Assembly: GCF_002831665.1 (NCBI RefSeq)
Contig: NZ_CP025118.1
Location: 1,798,001-1,862,000, forward strand
Direction: 5' to 3'
DNA from: Lacinutrix sp. Bg11-31
Lineage (GTDB): Bacteria > Bacteroidota > Bacteroidia > Flavobacteriales > Flavobacteriaceae
DNA: 64,000 nucleotides
In this document: piece by piece, positions 52,876 through 62,028 of the stretch
How positions within the stretch are numbered: position 1 is the stretch's first letter
How the letters are laid out: the number at the start of each line of letters is the position of its first letter
Translations under genes and position numbers: made by a program
Notes under the pieces: model-generated
Databases searched by the model: none
What the model was told of the DNA's origin: nothing
The model's input: only the letters and a program-made list of their open reading frames with translations

Positions 52876-53922
52876 CTAAGATTCTAAATGCGTGCTATAA
52901 CCTCTCCACTTCTCGATACACTCGTGCATGTCTTGAGGTATTGGAGCTTCAAAACTCATGAATTCGTTCGTTTCTGGGTGTATAAAACCTAAGGTTTTGG
53001 CGTGTAGTGCTTGACGTGGTAATATTTTAAAACAGTTGTCTACAAATTGCTTGTATTTGGTAAAGGTTGTTCCTTTTAGAATACGCTCACCTCCATAACG
53101 TTCATCGTTAAATAAAGTGTGTCCAATATGTTTCATGTGTACACGAATTTGGTGTGTTCTACCAGTTTCTAGTTTACATGCTACTAAAGTAACATAGGTT
53201 AAGCGCTCTAAAACTTTATAGTGCGTTACTGCGTGCCTACCTTTATCTGCATCATCGTCGAAAAACACAGTGTTTTGTAATCGGTTTTTAGGATGACGAC
53301 CAATGTTACCTTCTATGGTACCTTCGTCTTCATTCATATTTCCCCAAACAATAGCAACGTATTCGCGTTCGCTAGTTTTATCTTTAAATTGCTTAGATAA
53401 ATGTGCCATTGCTTTTTCGGTTTTAGCAACCACTAACAATCCACTAGTATCCTTATCTATTCTATGTACTAAACCAGGTCTATCGCTTGAATTCTTAGGT
53501 AGATTTTCGAAATGAAAAATCAACCCATTTATTAAAGTCCCAGAGTAGTTTCCATGTCCTGGATGTACTACAATTCCTGCTGGTTTATTAACCACTAAAA
53601 GTGTTTCGTCTTCGTAAACGATATCCAAAGGCATATCTTCTCCAACCAATAAATTCTCGAAAGGAGGATGTGCTAATAGTACTCTAATTTTGTCTTCTGG
53701 CTTAACCTTATAGTTAGATTTTACAGGAACGTCGTTTACATAAATATTTCCTTCTTTTGCAGACTCTTGAATTTTATTTCTAGTTGCATTCTCTACTTTA
53801 TTCATTAACCATTTATCGATACGTAAAGGCGATTGCCCTTTATCTGCAATAAATGAAAAATGCTCGTAACGCGTTTCTCCAGCTTCGTTTTGCTCTGGTA
53901 ATTGTGGTGTATATTTATCCAT
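52876..53922 (-). CDS. RluA/RluD-type 23S rRNA pseudouridine synthase
   Basis: 348 residues. An N-terminal S4-like domain (about 33-95: LRIDKWLMNKVENATRNKIQ) precedes the catalytic domain with LVVNKPAGIVVHPGHGN, the catalytic Asp in GLVHRIDKDTSGLLVVAKT (HRIDKDTSG) and ACKLETGRTHQIRVHMKHIG. It isomerises uridines in 23S rRNA. It follows the PASTA gene by 7 bases, so they form an operon, divergent from ddl. Confidence 0.95.
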   Translation of the reverse strand: MDKYTPQLPEQNEAGETRYEHFSFIADKGQSPLRIDKWLMNKVENATRNKIQESAKEGNIYVNDVPVKSNYKVKPEDKIRVLLAHPPFENLLVGEDMPLDIVYEDETLLVVNKPAGIVVHPGHGNYSGTLINGLIFHFENLPKNSSDRPGLVHRIDKDTSGLLVVAKTEKAMAHLSKQFKDKTSEREYVAIVWGNMNEDEGTIEGNIGRHPKNRLQNTVFFDDDADKGRHAVTHYKVLERLTYVTLVACKLETGRTHQIRVHMKHIGHTLFNDERYGGERILKGTTFTKYKQFVDNCFKILPRQALHAKTLGFIHPETNEFMSFEAPIPQDMHECIEKWRGYSTHLES

Positions 53923-53929
53923 TTATAAT

Positions 53930-54487
53930 TTAGTTAGGACGATTACCATTTCCTAAAACAACATCTATTTTAGAGTGTTTTGGTAGTAAAGTCCCAGGTT
54001 TTAAAACCTTGCCTTCAAATCTTAAGCTTAATACTTCGTCTTTACCAATATTATCTACGTATGTTTTCTTTCCTATTTCAAAGTTTAAAGACTCTAAAGT
54101 TGGTCTTGCTTGACGAAAAGTACGGTTAATAATATTTGGCACAGGAATTTTTCTATATCCTGAAGGATTTAGCGTTAGGTATATTTTTCTGTTTTCTTTT
54201 ACATTTTCTCCAGCTGGAGGATCTTGCTCTATTACAGAGTATTTAGGATAGTCTGGATTAAAATTTGCCGAATCTTGAATTTCCATAGCTAAGTTATTCT
54301 CGTCTAATTCAATTTTAGCAACATCAATGGACTTTCCTGTTAAATTTGGAACCGTTTCAAAATTACCATGATTAGTAGTAATATTAAGCCATTTAAAGAT
54401 AATAAAGCATAAAATTAATAGTGCAACTATTGCTAAGCCAAGTTGCTTAAAAAACGTTTTACTCGTTAGAAATTTAATAATACTCAT
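53930..54487 (-). CDS. Membrane-anchored PASTA-domain protein
   Basis: 185 residues. One N-terminal membrane helix (about 14-32, QLGLAIVALLILCFIIFKW) is followed by two PASTA domains (about 40-108: VPNLTGKSIDVAKIELDENN, DPPAGENVKENRKIYL; and about 112-182: VPNIINRTFRQARPTLESLN). PASTA domains bind peptidoglycan fragments or beta-lactam-like ligands. No kinase or PBP is fused. The neighbouring D-Ala-D-Ala ligase fits a cell-wall role. TATATTTG (54558-54551, minus strand) is an exact -7 box. Confidence 0.93.
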   Translation of the reverse strand: MSIIKFLTSKTFFKQLGLAIVALLILCFIIFKWLNITTNHGNFETVPNLTGKSIDVAKIELDENNLAMEIQDSANFNPDYPKYSVIEQDPPAGENVKENRKIYLTLNPSGYRKIPVPNIINRTFRQARPTLESLNFEIGKKTYVDNIGKDEVLSLRFEGKVLKPGTLLPKHSKIDVVLGNGNRPN

Positions 54488-54689
54488 TGCTTGATTTTAA
54501 TTAAAAAGAGTTAAAACCTTTATCGTTAATTTCACAACTAAAAAGGTATGCAAATATATAAAAACAAAAAGGTTTTCGTTTGCTATAAAATAAATGATAT
54601 TTTAGCTAAACAAATAAATTTGAAGCTTATTGCTTGCTTTATATAATTTATACGAAGTTTAACAGTTTTAAGATTACCGCTGAAGTTTA

Positions 54690-54710
54690 TCTTGAGCGTA
54701 GTCGAAAGGC
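54690..54710. repeat. Dispersed TCTTGAGCG.AG.CGAAAGGC repeat in the ddl leader
   Basis: TCTTGAGCGTAGTCGAAAGGC differs at two positions from 35991-36011. It lies in an upstream extension of the ddl reading frame, which therefore could be translated from a TTG at 54634; the conserved start at 54745 is more likely. Confidence 0.55.
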
Positions 54711-54744
54711 GGAAACTAAAGTTACTGAAATAAATTCAGCATTA

Positions 54745-55719
54745 ATGAAAAAAAATATTGCCATAATAATGGGTGGTTATTCTAGCGAATACCAAATTTC
54801 TTTAAAAAGTGGAAACGTTGTTTACAATAATTTAGACAAAGAAAAGTATAATGCCTATTGTATTCACATCTTTAAAAACAAATGGGTTTATGTAGATGAT
54901 AATGATACTGAGTTTCCTATCGATAAAAACGATTTTTCTGTTTTAGTAAACGAAGCTAAGATTACATTCGATTGTGTTTTTAATGCTATTCATGGTTCTC
55001 CTGGTGAGGATGGTTTTATGCAGTCTTACTTTGAGCTTATTGGTATACCACAAACAAGTTGTAATGCTTATCAAGCTGCATTAACTTTTAATAAGCGTGA
55101 TTGCTTGAGTGTACTAAAACCTTATGGTATTTTAACTGCTGAAAGTTATTACCTTAATTTAGGCGACACTATAAATGAAGATGAAATTATTGCCAAAGTA
55201 GGTTTACCTTGTTTTGTAAAAGCTAACAAAGCTGGTAGTAGTTTTGGGATTTCTAAAGTGCATAAAAAAGAAGCATTACAAGCTGCAATAGATGATTCTT
55301 TTAAAGAAGACGATGAGATTATTATAGAATCTTTTCTAGACGGAACAGAAGTTTCTGTTGGTGTAATTACCTATAAAGGGAAAACGAAAGTATTACCTAT
55401 TACTGAGATTGTAAGCGAAAACGACTTTTTCGATTACGAAGCTAAATATCTTGGTAAGTCTCAAGAAATAACACCTGCAAGAATTACTAAAATACAAGAA
55501 GACAAAGTAAATAGTCTTGCCAAAAAGGTTTACGATGTTTTAAAAATGAAAGGCTTCTCTAGAAGCGAGTTTATTTTTAAAGATGGAGAGCCTCACTTAT
55601 TAGAAGTGAATACTGTTCCTGGTTTAACCAACGAAAGCATTTTGCCACAACAGGCTGCAGAAGCTGGAATTACAATGTCTGAATTATTTGAGAGTGCTAT
55701 TGAGGAGGCTTTGAAATAA
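54745..55719 (+). CDS. ddl: D-alanine--D-alanine ligase
   Basis: 324 residues from ATG 54745, chosen because the conserved fold starts MKKNIAIIMGGYSSEYQISL; an upstream TTG extension would add 37 residues, partly encoded by a dispersed repeat. An ATP-grasp enzyme: CVFNAIHGSPGEDGFMQSYF, GLPCFVKANKAGSSFGISKV, EIVSENDFFDYEAKYLGKSQ and EVNTVPGLTNESILP carry the nucleotide, metal and substrate-binding residues. It makes the D-Ala-D-Ala dipeptide of peptidoglycan. coaD follows 18 bases later in the same operon. Confidence 0.97.
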   Translation: MKKNIAIIMGGYSSEYQISLKSGNVVYNNLDKEKYNAYCIHIFKNKWVYVDDNDTEFPIDKNDFSVLVNEAKITFDCVFNAIHGSPGEDGFMQSYFELIGIPQTSCNAYQAALTFNKRDCLSVLKPYGILTAESYYLNLGDTINEDEIIAKVGLPCFVKANKAGSSFGISKVHKKEALQAAIDDSFKEDDEIIIESFLDGTEVSVGVITYKGKTKVLPITEIVSENDFFDYEAKYLGKSQEITPARITKIQEDKVNSLAKKVYDVLKMKGFSRSEFIFKDGEPHLLEVNTVPGLTNESILPQQAAEAGITMSELFESAIEEALK

Positions 55720-55737
55720 AAATTGTAATTTTATCGT

Positions 55738-56196
55738 ATGAGAAAAGCACTATTCCCAGGATCTTTCGATCCTATAACTTCTGGACACTACGATATTATT
55801 AAACGAGGTGTTACTTTGTTTGATGAAGTTATAGTTGCCATAGGTGTAAATTCTGCAAAAAAATACATGTTCTCTTTAGAAGAACGTATGGATTTTATAA
55901 AAGAAGCCTTTAAAGACGAGCCAAAAATAAAAGTAGTAAGTTATAAAGGTTTAACTGTACATTTTTGTCAAGAATTAGGAATAGAATTTATTCTTCGTGG
56001 CTTAAGGAATCCTGCAGATTTTGAGTTTGAAAAAGCCATTGCACATACCAATAGAGATTTAGCTCCTATAGAAACGGTATTTCTATTAACTGCTGCAAGC
56101 ACAAGTTACATCTCCTCTTCTATTGTTAGAGAAGTAATTAGAAATAATGGTGATTACACTAAACTAGTACCAAATAGCGTAAGAGTTAAAAAATAA
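55738..56196 (+). CDS. coaD: Pantetheine-phosphate adenylyltransferase (PPAT)
   Basis: 152 residues. It has the nucleotidyltransferase motif ALFPGSFDPITSGHYDIIKR (T/HxGH form at the SGH), the LRGLRNPADFEFE loop and the TAASTSYISSSIVREVIRNN end. It adenylates 4'-phosphopantetheine, the next-to-last step of CoA synthesis. It is second in the ddl operon and ends 2 bases from the convergent histidine kinase gene. Confidence 0.97.
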   Translation: MRKALFPGSFDPITSGHYDIIKRGVTLFDEVIVAIGVNSAKKYMFSLEERMDFIKEAFKDEPKIKVVSYKGLTVHFCQELGIEFILRGLRNPADFEFEKAIAHTNRDLAPIETVFLLTAASTSYISSSIVREVIRNNGDYTKLVPNSVRVKK

Positions 56197-56198
56197 AC

Positions 56199-58379
56199 TT
56201 ATTGCCTTGCATGCATTGCTTTTGTGATAGTTTCTACAAAATCTTTAGTTATAAAAGGCTTCAATACATAGTCATCCATACCATGCATATTAGCTTTAAC
56301 TTCAACTTCGTATTTTGTTGCAGCTGTTAAAGCTACAATTGCCACTTCATTATTAAACTCTCTAATTAGTTTCGTGGTTTCATAACCATCTAGTTCTGGC
56401 ATATGTATATCCATTAAAATACAATCAAATTCTTCTTCTTTAATTATTTCTATTGCCTTAGCACCTGAATCCACTGCTTTAGATTTGATATTTAAATGAT
56501 CGAGCACTTTACGAGTTACTAATTGATTTATCTTATTATCATCTACAATTAAAAAGTTCTTGTTTTTAATATATTCTAGCTGGCTTTTGTATATAATAAT
56601 AGGTAAACTATCAATTTCAGTGATTTTAAATTTAAGCTCGAAAAAGAAAGTAGAGCCTTCATTTTCTTTACTTATAACATTTATATCACTTCCCATAACT
56701 GTTAATAGGCGCTTAACAATAGATAGACCTAAACCTGTTCCTTTATACGATTTTCCATTTTTAGAATGCTCTTGATAAAAATCTTCAAATACTTGACTTT
56801 GCATTTCTTCAGAAATACCAGACCCATTATCTACAATTTTAAAGGCTAATGTAACTTCGTCCTCCTCAACATCTTTTAATCTATCAATTTCAATTTCTAT
56901 GTGCCCATTATTAGTGAATTTAATAGCGTTTGAAATTAGATTTATAAGTATTTGAGATACTTTTAAAGAGTCTCCTGTTAATGATTTAGGGATGTTTTCG
57001 TCGTACTTAAAACTTATAGTATTATTACTATCACTTAACGCATATTCTAAACTCTCAATAATATTAGATACAAGATTTTTTAAATCAAACTCTATTTGTT
57101 GAATTTTCATTTTGCCAGACTCCACCTTATTAAGCTCTAATACATTGTTTATTAAAGACATTAAATGGTTTCCAGAAAACCGAAGAGACTCTATATATTC
57201 TTTATGCTCTACACTTACATTTTCTTTTAGCAATAATCCAGACAGCTCAATAACTGCATACAATGGAGTACGAAGTTCATGGCTAATTTCTGAATAAAAA
57301 TCACTTTTTACCTTAGATAAATTTTCGGCTTTATTTTTAGCCAACTTTAATTGTTTGTTTTTTTTGTAAATCCAAAAACCTAAGAGTAATAAAATTGAAG
57401 TAAAAAATATTAAAACGCCATTAAAAGTTCTAGTCCTTTCGATATCTAGAGTTTGTAATCTCTTTTCTTTTTCTACAAGTTCTAATTTAAGTTCATTCTC
57501 TTTTAAGAAATTATTAGCCTCAATTTGTTTGGCTTTCTCAAATTCTTTTATTGAATAGACAGAATCTGTAGTTGTAATATACTCATCTAATGCATAGTAA
57601 GCTTTCTCAAAATCTTTGTTCTCAACGTTTATAAGAGCTCTTGTAGAATAAGCCTCTGCTTTAACTTCTAAATAATTGTACTTTTGTGTAAACTCTAAAG
57701 CTTCATGATAATAATCTAACGACTGTTTCTTATTTCCAAGTTTATGGTGCACATAACTTAGAACCTCAAAAATCTCACCTAGAATAGCTTTATCTTCATA
57801 ATATTTGTGAGCCAAAACTTCTGCTCTTGTAAGATAATCATAGCTCTCTTTATAATCTCTAAGCAATGGGTCTTCTTTTTCAATTAAATTAACCCCAATA
57901 TTGTATAAAGGATATACTAGTTCTTCTTGAGCGTTACTTAACTCTGCAAGATTTAAAGACTTTTTGAAATATATATTAGACTCCTTTAATTTTCCATAAG
58001 CTCTATAGTTGACTCCAAGGTTATTATAGCCTATTATTATTTGAGAAGTGTCTCTTAGTTTTATGGATAAATCTTTAGACTTAAATAAATAAGTAAAACT
58101 TAAAGATTCGTTATTCATATAATAGTGCGAAGTCCCTATGTTACCATATGCTCTAGCTTTAAGATAATCGTCTTTTACATTGTTAGCATACTCTAACACC
58201 TTGCTACTAATCTCAATAGCTTCACCGTATTTAGTACGTTGATTGAGCTCGAAAGCTCTATCAACTTCAGCATACATATATTTAGAAAGATCAGGTTCCT
58301 GTTGCCCATAAACTGAGCATGTTAAACTAAAGACAGCAACCAAACTAAAGTAATAACACTTTATTAGGTACGTTTTCAT
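56199..58379 (-). CDS. Hybrid histidine kinase with TPR sensor domain
   Basis: About 726 residues from ATG 58379, which places the signal peptide first (MKTYLIKCYYFSLVAVFSLT, cleaved near YGQ). Order: periplasmic TPR solenoid (about 40-290), coiled coil, one membrane helix (about 320-340), HisKA with SEISHELRTPLYAVIELSGL (phospho-His at about 370), HATPase with NLISNAIKFTNNG, VDNGSGIS and GTGLGLSIVKRLL, then a receiver domain (NFLIVDDNKINQLVTRKVLD, phospho-Asp in DCILMDIHMPELDGYE, Lys in VLKPF). This is a hybrid kinase of the kind common in Bacteroidota, without a DNA-binding output, so it needs a separate response partner. The signal sensed is unknown. Confidence 0.94.
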   Translation of the reverse strand: MKTYLIKCYYFSLVAVFSLTCSVYGQQEPDLSKYMYAEVDRAFELNQRTKYGEAIEISSKVLEYANNVKDDYLKARAYGNIGTSHYYMNNESLSFTYLFKSKDLSIKLRDTSQIIIGYNNLGVNYRAYGKLKESNIYFKKSLNLAELSNAQEELVYPLYNIGVNLIEKEDPLLRDYKESYDYLTRAEVLAHKYYEDKAILGEIFEVLSYVHHKLGNKKQSLDYYHEALEFTQKYNYLEVKAEAYSTRALINVENKDFEKAYYALDEYITTTDSVYSIKEFEKAKQIEANNFLKENELKLELVEKEKRLQTLDIERTRTFNGVLIFFTSILLLLGFWIYKKNKQLKLAKNKAENLSKVKSDFYSEISHELRTPLYAVIELSGLLLKENVSVEHKEYIESLRFSGNHLMSLINNVLELNKVESGKMKIQQIEFDLKNLVSNIIESLEYALSDSNNTISFKYDENIPKSLTGDSLKVSQILINLISNAIKFTNNGHIEIEIDRLKDVEEDEVTLAFKIVDNGSGISEEMQSQVFEDFYQEHSKNGKSYKGTGLGLSIVKRLLTVMGSDINVISKENEGSTFFFELKFKITEIDSLPIIIYKSQLEYIKNKNFLIVDDNKINQLVTRKVLDHLNIKSKAVDSGAKAIEIIKEEEFDCILMDIHMPELDGYETTKLIREFNNEVAIVALTAATKYEVEVKANMHGMDDYVLKPFITKDFVETITKAMHARQ

Positions 58380-58473
58380 ATCTCGCAAGATAAAAAACAA
58401 TAGAACAACAAAGCGCTTAATCGTTATTAAATAGCTCTTTATCGTATTTATTGCTCTTTTTTGAATTGTGAAT

Positions 58474-60135
58474 TTATAGTTTATATTCAGATAAAGGCTT
58501 AGGAAACTGCTCTGGATTAGCAGCTAAATGGTACCTTGGGTCGTCTATAGCTTCAACTATGACCTCTCTAAATTTAGGGCTCGACTTGTATAGTAATATT
58601 TTACAATCCTCGCTTAAATGCTTAAGTTTTATATTTTTACCTTCAGCTTCATATTTTCCTACTAAATTAAAAATAGCTTCAATTGCAGAATGATCACTTA
58701 TACGAGATTCTACAAAATCTATTTCAATATTTTCTGGATCAGTTTTAACATCAAACTTATCGTTAAAGGCTTGAATACTTCCAAAAAATAATGGTCCCCA
58801 AATTTCGTAAACCTTAGTTCCATCCTCTTTCACGCGTTTTCTTGCTCTAATTTTCTTAGCATTCTCCCAAGCAAATACTAAAGCTGAAATTATTACACCA
58901 ACAAAAACTGCAACTGCTAAATCTACAAATACTGTAACTAAAGACACTGTAATAAGCACGATAGCGTCAGACATTGGTATTTTCTTTAAAATTCTAAAAC
59001 TAGACCATGCGAAAGTTTCAATAACCATCATAAACATTACACCTACTAAAGCTGCTATTGGCACCATTTCTATTAACTTATCTGCAAACAGTATAAACGA
59101 TAATAAAGTAACAGCCATCATTATTCCAGATAAGCGTCCGCGTCCTCCAGCATTTACATTAATTACAGTTTGACCAATCATACCACAACCACCTGTTCCT
59201 CCAAATAAACCAGAAACAATGTTTCCTGCTCCTTGTGCAACACATTCTCTATTTCCGTTTCCTCTTGTTTCGGTTAACTCATCGACTAAATTCATAGTCA
59301 TTAACGATTCTATTAAACCTACCGAAGCTGCTAAAAATGCAGGTAAAGCAATAAATTTAAGAGTATCTAAATTAAATGGTAGCTTTTCCCAAAGCTCCAT
59401 GTTTGGTGTTGGAAACTCACCTTTTAAACCAGTTCCTCCTCCTTCAACAATATAAGATCCAACAGTAGAAACATCCATGTTAAAACCAATTACAATAAGA
59501 CTGGTTATTAAAATAGCTGTTAATGCAGCAGGTATTTTTTTAGTGATTTTTGGTAATCCCCAAATTATTGCCATGGTTAATAACACTAAACCAATCATGA
59601 TATATAATTCTGAACCTTGCATATAAGTACTTATATACTCTTTTACTCCTGCATCTGAAACTTGTAACGATTTATGCGAAAACATTTTCACTTGTGCCAT
59701 AAAAATGACGATAGATAAACCGTTTACAAAACCCATCATTACTGGATGTGGAATTAAACGTACAAAGCGTCCTAATTTAAAAACACCAGCAAAAATTTGA
59801 ATGATTCCCATTAACACCACACAAGCCATAAGGTAGAAAAAACCCATATTCTCAATTGGCATGTCCATTAACATACCTTTTGTGTGACCATCTGCAATCA
59901 TAGTAACAAAAATTACAGCAACAGCTCCAGCAGCACCAGAAATTAAACCTGGCCTACCTCCAAAAACAGCAGTAATTAATCCTATAATAAATGCACCAGA
60001 CAAAGCCATCAATGGATCTATTTGCGCAACAAAAGCAAAAGCCACCACCTCTGGTATCATTGCTAAAGACACGGTTATTCCGGCTAAAACATCATCTTTT
60101 GCATTTGGCACTATCTTTCTTATAAACTCAGTCAT
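58474..60135 (-). CDS. SulP-family inorganic anion transporter
   Basis: 553 residues. It has 10-14 membrane helices with the SulP start DDVLAGITVSLAMIPEVVAF, GLISGAAGAVAVIFVT and NIVSGLFGGTGGCGMIGQTV. A C-terminal STAS domain (about 440-545: YEIWGPLFFGSIQAFNDKFD) follows. Members carry sulfate, bicarbonate or other anions; the substrate is not known here. A textbook promoter lies upstream (60155-60185). Confidence 0.94.
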   Translation of the reverse strand: MTEFIRKIVPNAKDDVLAGITVSLAMIPEVVAFAFVAQIDPLMALSGAFIIGLITAVFGGRPGLISGAAGAVAVIFVTMIADGHTKGMLMDMPIENMGFFYLMACVVLMGIIQIFAGVFKLGRFVRLIPHPVMMGFVNGLSIVIFMAQVKMFSHKSLQVSDAGVKEYISTYMQGSELYIMIGLVLLTMAIIWGLPKITKKIPAALTAILITSLIVIGFNMDVSTVGSYIVEGGGTGLKGEFPTPNMELWEKLPFNLDTLKFIALPAFLAASVGLIESLMTMNLVDELTETRGNGNRECVAQGAGNIVSGLFGGTGGCGMIGQTVINVNAGGRGRLSGIMMAVTLLSFILFADKLIEMVPIAALVGVMFMMVIETFAWSSFRILKKIPMSDAIVLITVSLVTVFVDLAVAVFVGVIISALVFAWENAKKIRARKRVKEDGTKVYEIWGPLFFGSIQAFNDKFDVKTDPENIEIDFVESRISDHSAIEAIFNLVGKYEAEGKNIKLKHLSEDCKILLYKSSPKFREVIVEAIDDPRYHLAANPEQFPKPLSEYKL

Positions 60136-60154
60136 TATCTATTTTTTGAAGCCG

Positions 60155-60185
60155 CAAAAGTACGTTTAATTAATAGATACACAAA
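60155..60185 (-). promoter_or_regulatory. Promoter of the SulP gene
   Basis: On the minus strand, TTTG (60185-60182), a 19-base spacer and TACTTTTG (60162-60155) match the Bacteroidota -33/-7 consensus. The transcript would start about 14 bases before the ATG. Confidence 0.78.
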
Positions 60186-60204
60186 CTTGCAATTCTTATA
60201 TTTG
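60173..60204 (+). promoter_or_regulatory. Candidate promoter of the M14 peptidase gene
   Basis: TATATTTG (60197-60204) is an exact -7 match 30 bases before the start. The -33 region GTTT (60164-60167) or TTTAAT nearby is weaker. It overlaps the divergent SulP promoter, so the two genes may share regulation. Confidence 0.5.
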
Positions 60205-60233
60205 TTTCATTCTGTATTATTAAATAATTTAAA

Positions 60234-61967
60234 ATGAAGAAAATACTTATACTCCTACTCGTTATTTTTAGTTTTAGTTGTGATATTAAAACTAATTTTG
60301 ATCTTACAACTGTTTTCGAAAAGTCTAATGGACTAGAAACTGCAACTTATGCCGAAACTATTACATATTACAGAGCTCTATCTCAAGAATATGCTTCTAT
60401 CTCTATTGACTCTATAGGAGAAACAGATTCTGGAAAACCACTTCATGTTGTTACATTTAATATAGACAAAAACTTTGATTTTTCAGAAATAAGAAAAAAC
60501 AAACGTATTCTTTTAATAAATAATGGTATTCATCCTGGTGAGAGTGATGGAATTGATGCCACGATGATGCTCTATAGAGATATTGCGCAAGGCAAAATTG
60601 AAGCACCTAAAAACACCGTTTTAGTTACTATTCCTATTTATAATATTGGAGGTAGTTTAAATAGAAACTCTACTTCAAGAACAAACCAAAATGGACCAAA
60701 AGAGTATGGCTTTAGAGGCAATGCTAGAAATTACGATTTAAACAGAGACTTTATTAAATGTGATACTAAAAACGCTAAATCTTTTGCGAAAATATTTCAT
60801 TTAGTAAAACCAGATGTATTTATAGATAACCATGTTAGTAATGGCGCAGATTATCAATATACTTTAACACATTTATTTACACAACACAATAAACTTGGTG
60901 GAGATTTAGGTAAATACATACATACTGAAATGATGCCAAATCTAGAGCAAAAACTAGCAGCAAAAAAATGGGATATCACTCCTTATGTAAATGTTTACAA
61001 CAAAATTCCAGATAACGGATTTTCTCAATTTAAAGATTCTCCTCGTTACTCTACAGGCTACACAACACTATTTAACGCTTTAGGAATGATGGTAGAAACA
61101 CACATGCTTAAACCTTATAAGCAACGTGTTGAAGGTACTTATGAGTTAATTAAAAGCATGATAGAAATAATTGAAAGAGATAGCGAAAAGATAAAGCAAC
61201 TTCGTAAAGAAGCTAACACCAATTTTATTTCACAAAAGACTTACACTTTAAACTGGACAATAGACACATTAAAACAGTCTACTCTAAACTTTAAAGGTTA
61301 TGAAGGAGAAGTGATAACTAGTGAGATTACTGGAAAAGACCGTCTAAAATACAATCAGCAGAAGCCCTTTGAAAAAGTAGTTAATTACCAGAATTACTTT
61401 AAACCAGATGTTAAAGTAATAATCCCGAAGGCATATATTATTCCAAAAGGTTGGTATACTATTATCGACTTATTAAAGTTGAATAGCACCGAAATGTTTC
61501 AGCTAAAAAAAGACTCTACACTAACTGTAGAAAGTTATAGAATTGAAGATTATAAAAGTAATAAAACTCCGTACGAAGGACACTACCTTCATTTCAATAC
61601 TTCCGTTTCTTCCGAAGAAAAAACAATAACGTTCAAAAAAGGAGATTATATAATTGAAACAAATCAACCAAGTTTTAGATATATACTAGAAACTTTAGAA
61701 CCTCAGGCTGCAGATTCATTTTTTAATTGGAATTTTTTCGATACTATTTTACAGCAAAAAGAAGGTTTCTCTGCATATGTTTGGGAAGACAAAGCTTTAG
61801 AAATATTAAATAAAGATGACATATTAAAAGCTAAATTTGAAGCAAAAAAAAACACAGAAGAAGACTTTGCTAAAAGTTGGTATGCGCAATTAGATTGGCT
61901 GCATAAACATAGTGAAAACTACGAAAAAGCACATTTACAATATCCTGTTTATAGAGTATTGAACTAA
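60234..61967 (+). CDS. M14-family zinc carboxypeptidase-like lipoprotein
   Basis: 577 residues with a lipoprotein signal (ILILLLVIFSFSCDI, lipid Cys at about 16). The catalytic domain (about 35-330) has the zinc-binding HPGESDGIDATMML (H-x-x-E), the later zinc His in PDVFIDNHVSNGADYQY and the catalytic Glu in GMMVETHMLKPYKQ. A beta-rich C-terminal region of about 250 residues follows. M14 enzymes trim C-terminal amino acids or peptidoglycan peptides. It is divergent from SulP and ends at a perfect bidirectional terminator. Confidence 0.9.
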   Translation: MKKILILLLVIFSFSCDIKTNFDLTTVFEKSNGLETATYAETITYYRALSQEYASISIDSIGETDSGKPLHVVTFNIDKNFDFSEIRKNKRILLINNGIHPGESDGIDATMMLYRDIAQGKIEAPKNTVLVTIPIYNIGGSLNRNSTSRTNQNGPKEYGFRGNARNYDLNRDFIKCDTKNAKSFAKIFHLVKPDVFIDNHVSNGADYQYTLTHLFTQHNKLGGDLGKYIHTEMMPNLEQKLAAKKWDITPYVNVYNKIPDNGFSQFKDSPRYSTGYTTLFNALGMMVETHMLKPYKQRVEGTYELIKSMIEIIERDSEKIKQLRKEANTNFISQKTYTLNWTIDTLKQSTLNFKGYEGEVITSEITGKDRLKYNQQKPFEKVVNYQNYFKPDVKVIIPKAYIIPKGWYTIIDLLKLNSTEMFQLKKDSTLTVESYRIEDYKSNKTPYEGHYLHFNTSVSSEEKTITFKKGDYIIETNQPSFRYILETLEPQAADSFFNWNFFDTILQQKEGFSAYVWEDKALEILNKDDILKAKFEAKKNTEEDFAKSWYAQLDWLHKHSENYEKAHLQYPVYRVLN

Positions 61968-61976
61968 TAACAAACA

Positions 61977-62006
61977 AAAAGACCACTACAATTGTAGTGG
62001 TCTTTT
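61977..62006. terminator. Bidirectional terminator
   Basis: AAAAGACCACTACAA (61977-61991) and TTGTAGTGGTCTTTT (61992-62006) form a perfect 30-base palindrome with flanking A and T runs, between convergent genes. Confidence 0.93.
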
Positions 62007-62028
62007 AAAATTTAACTAATTAATTATA

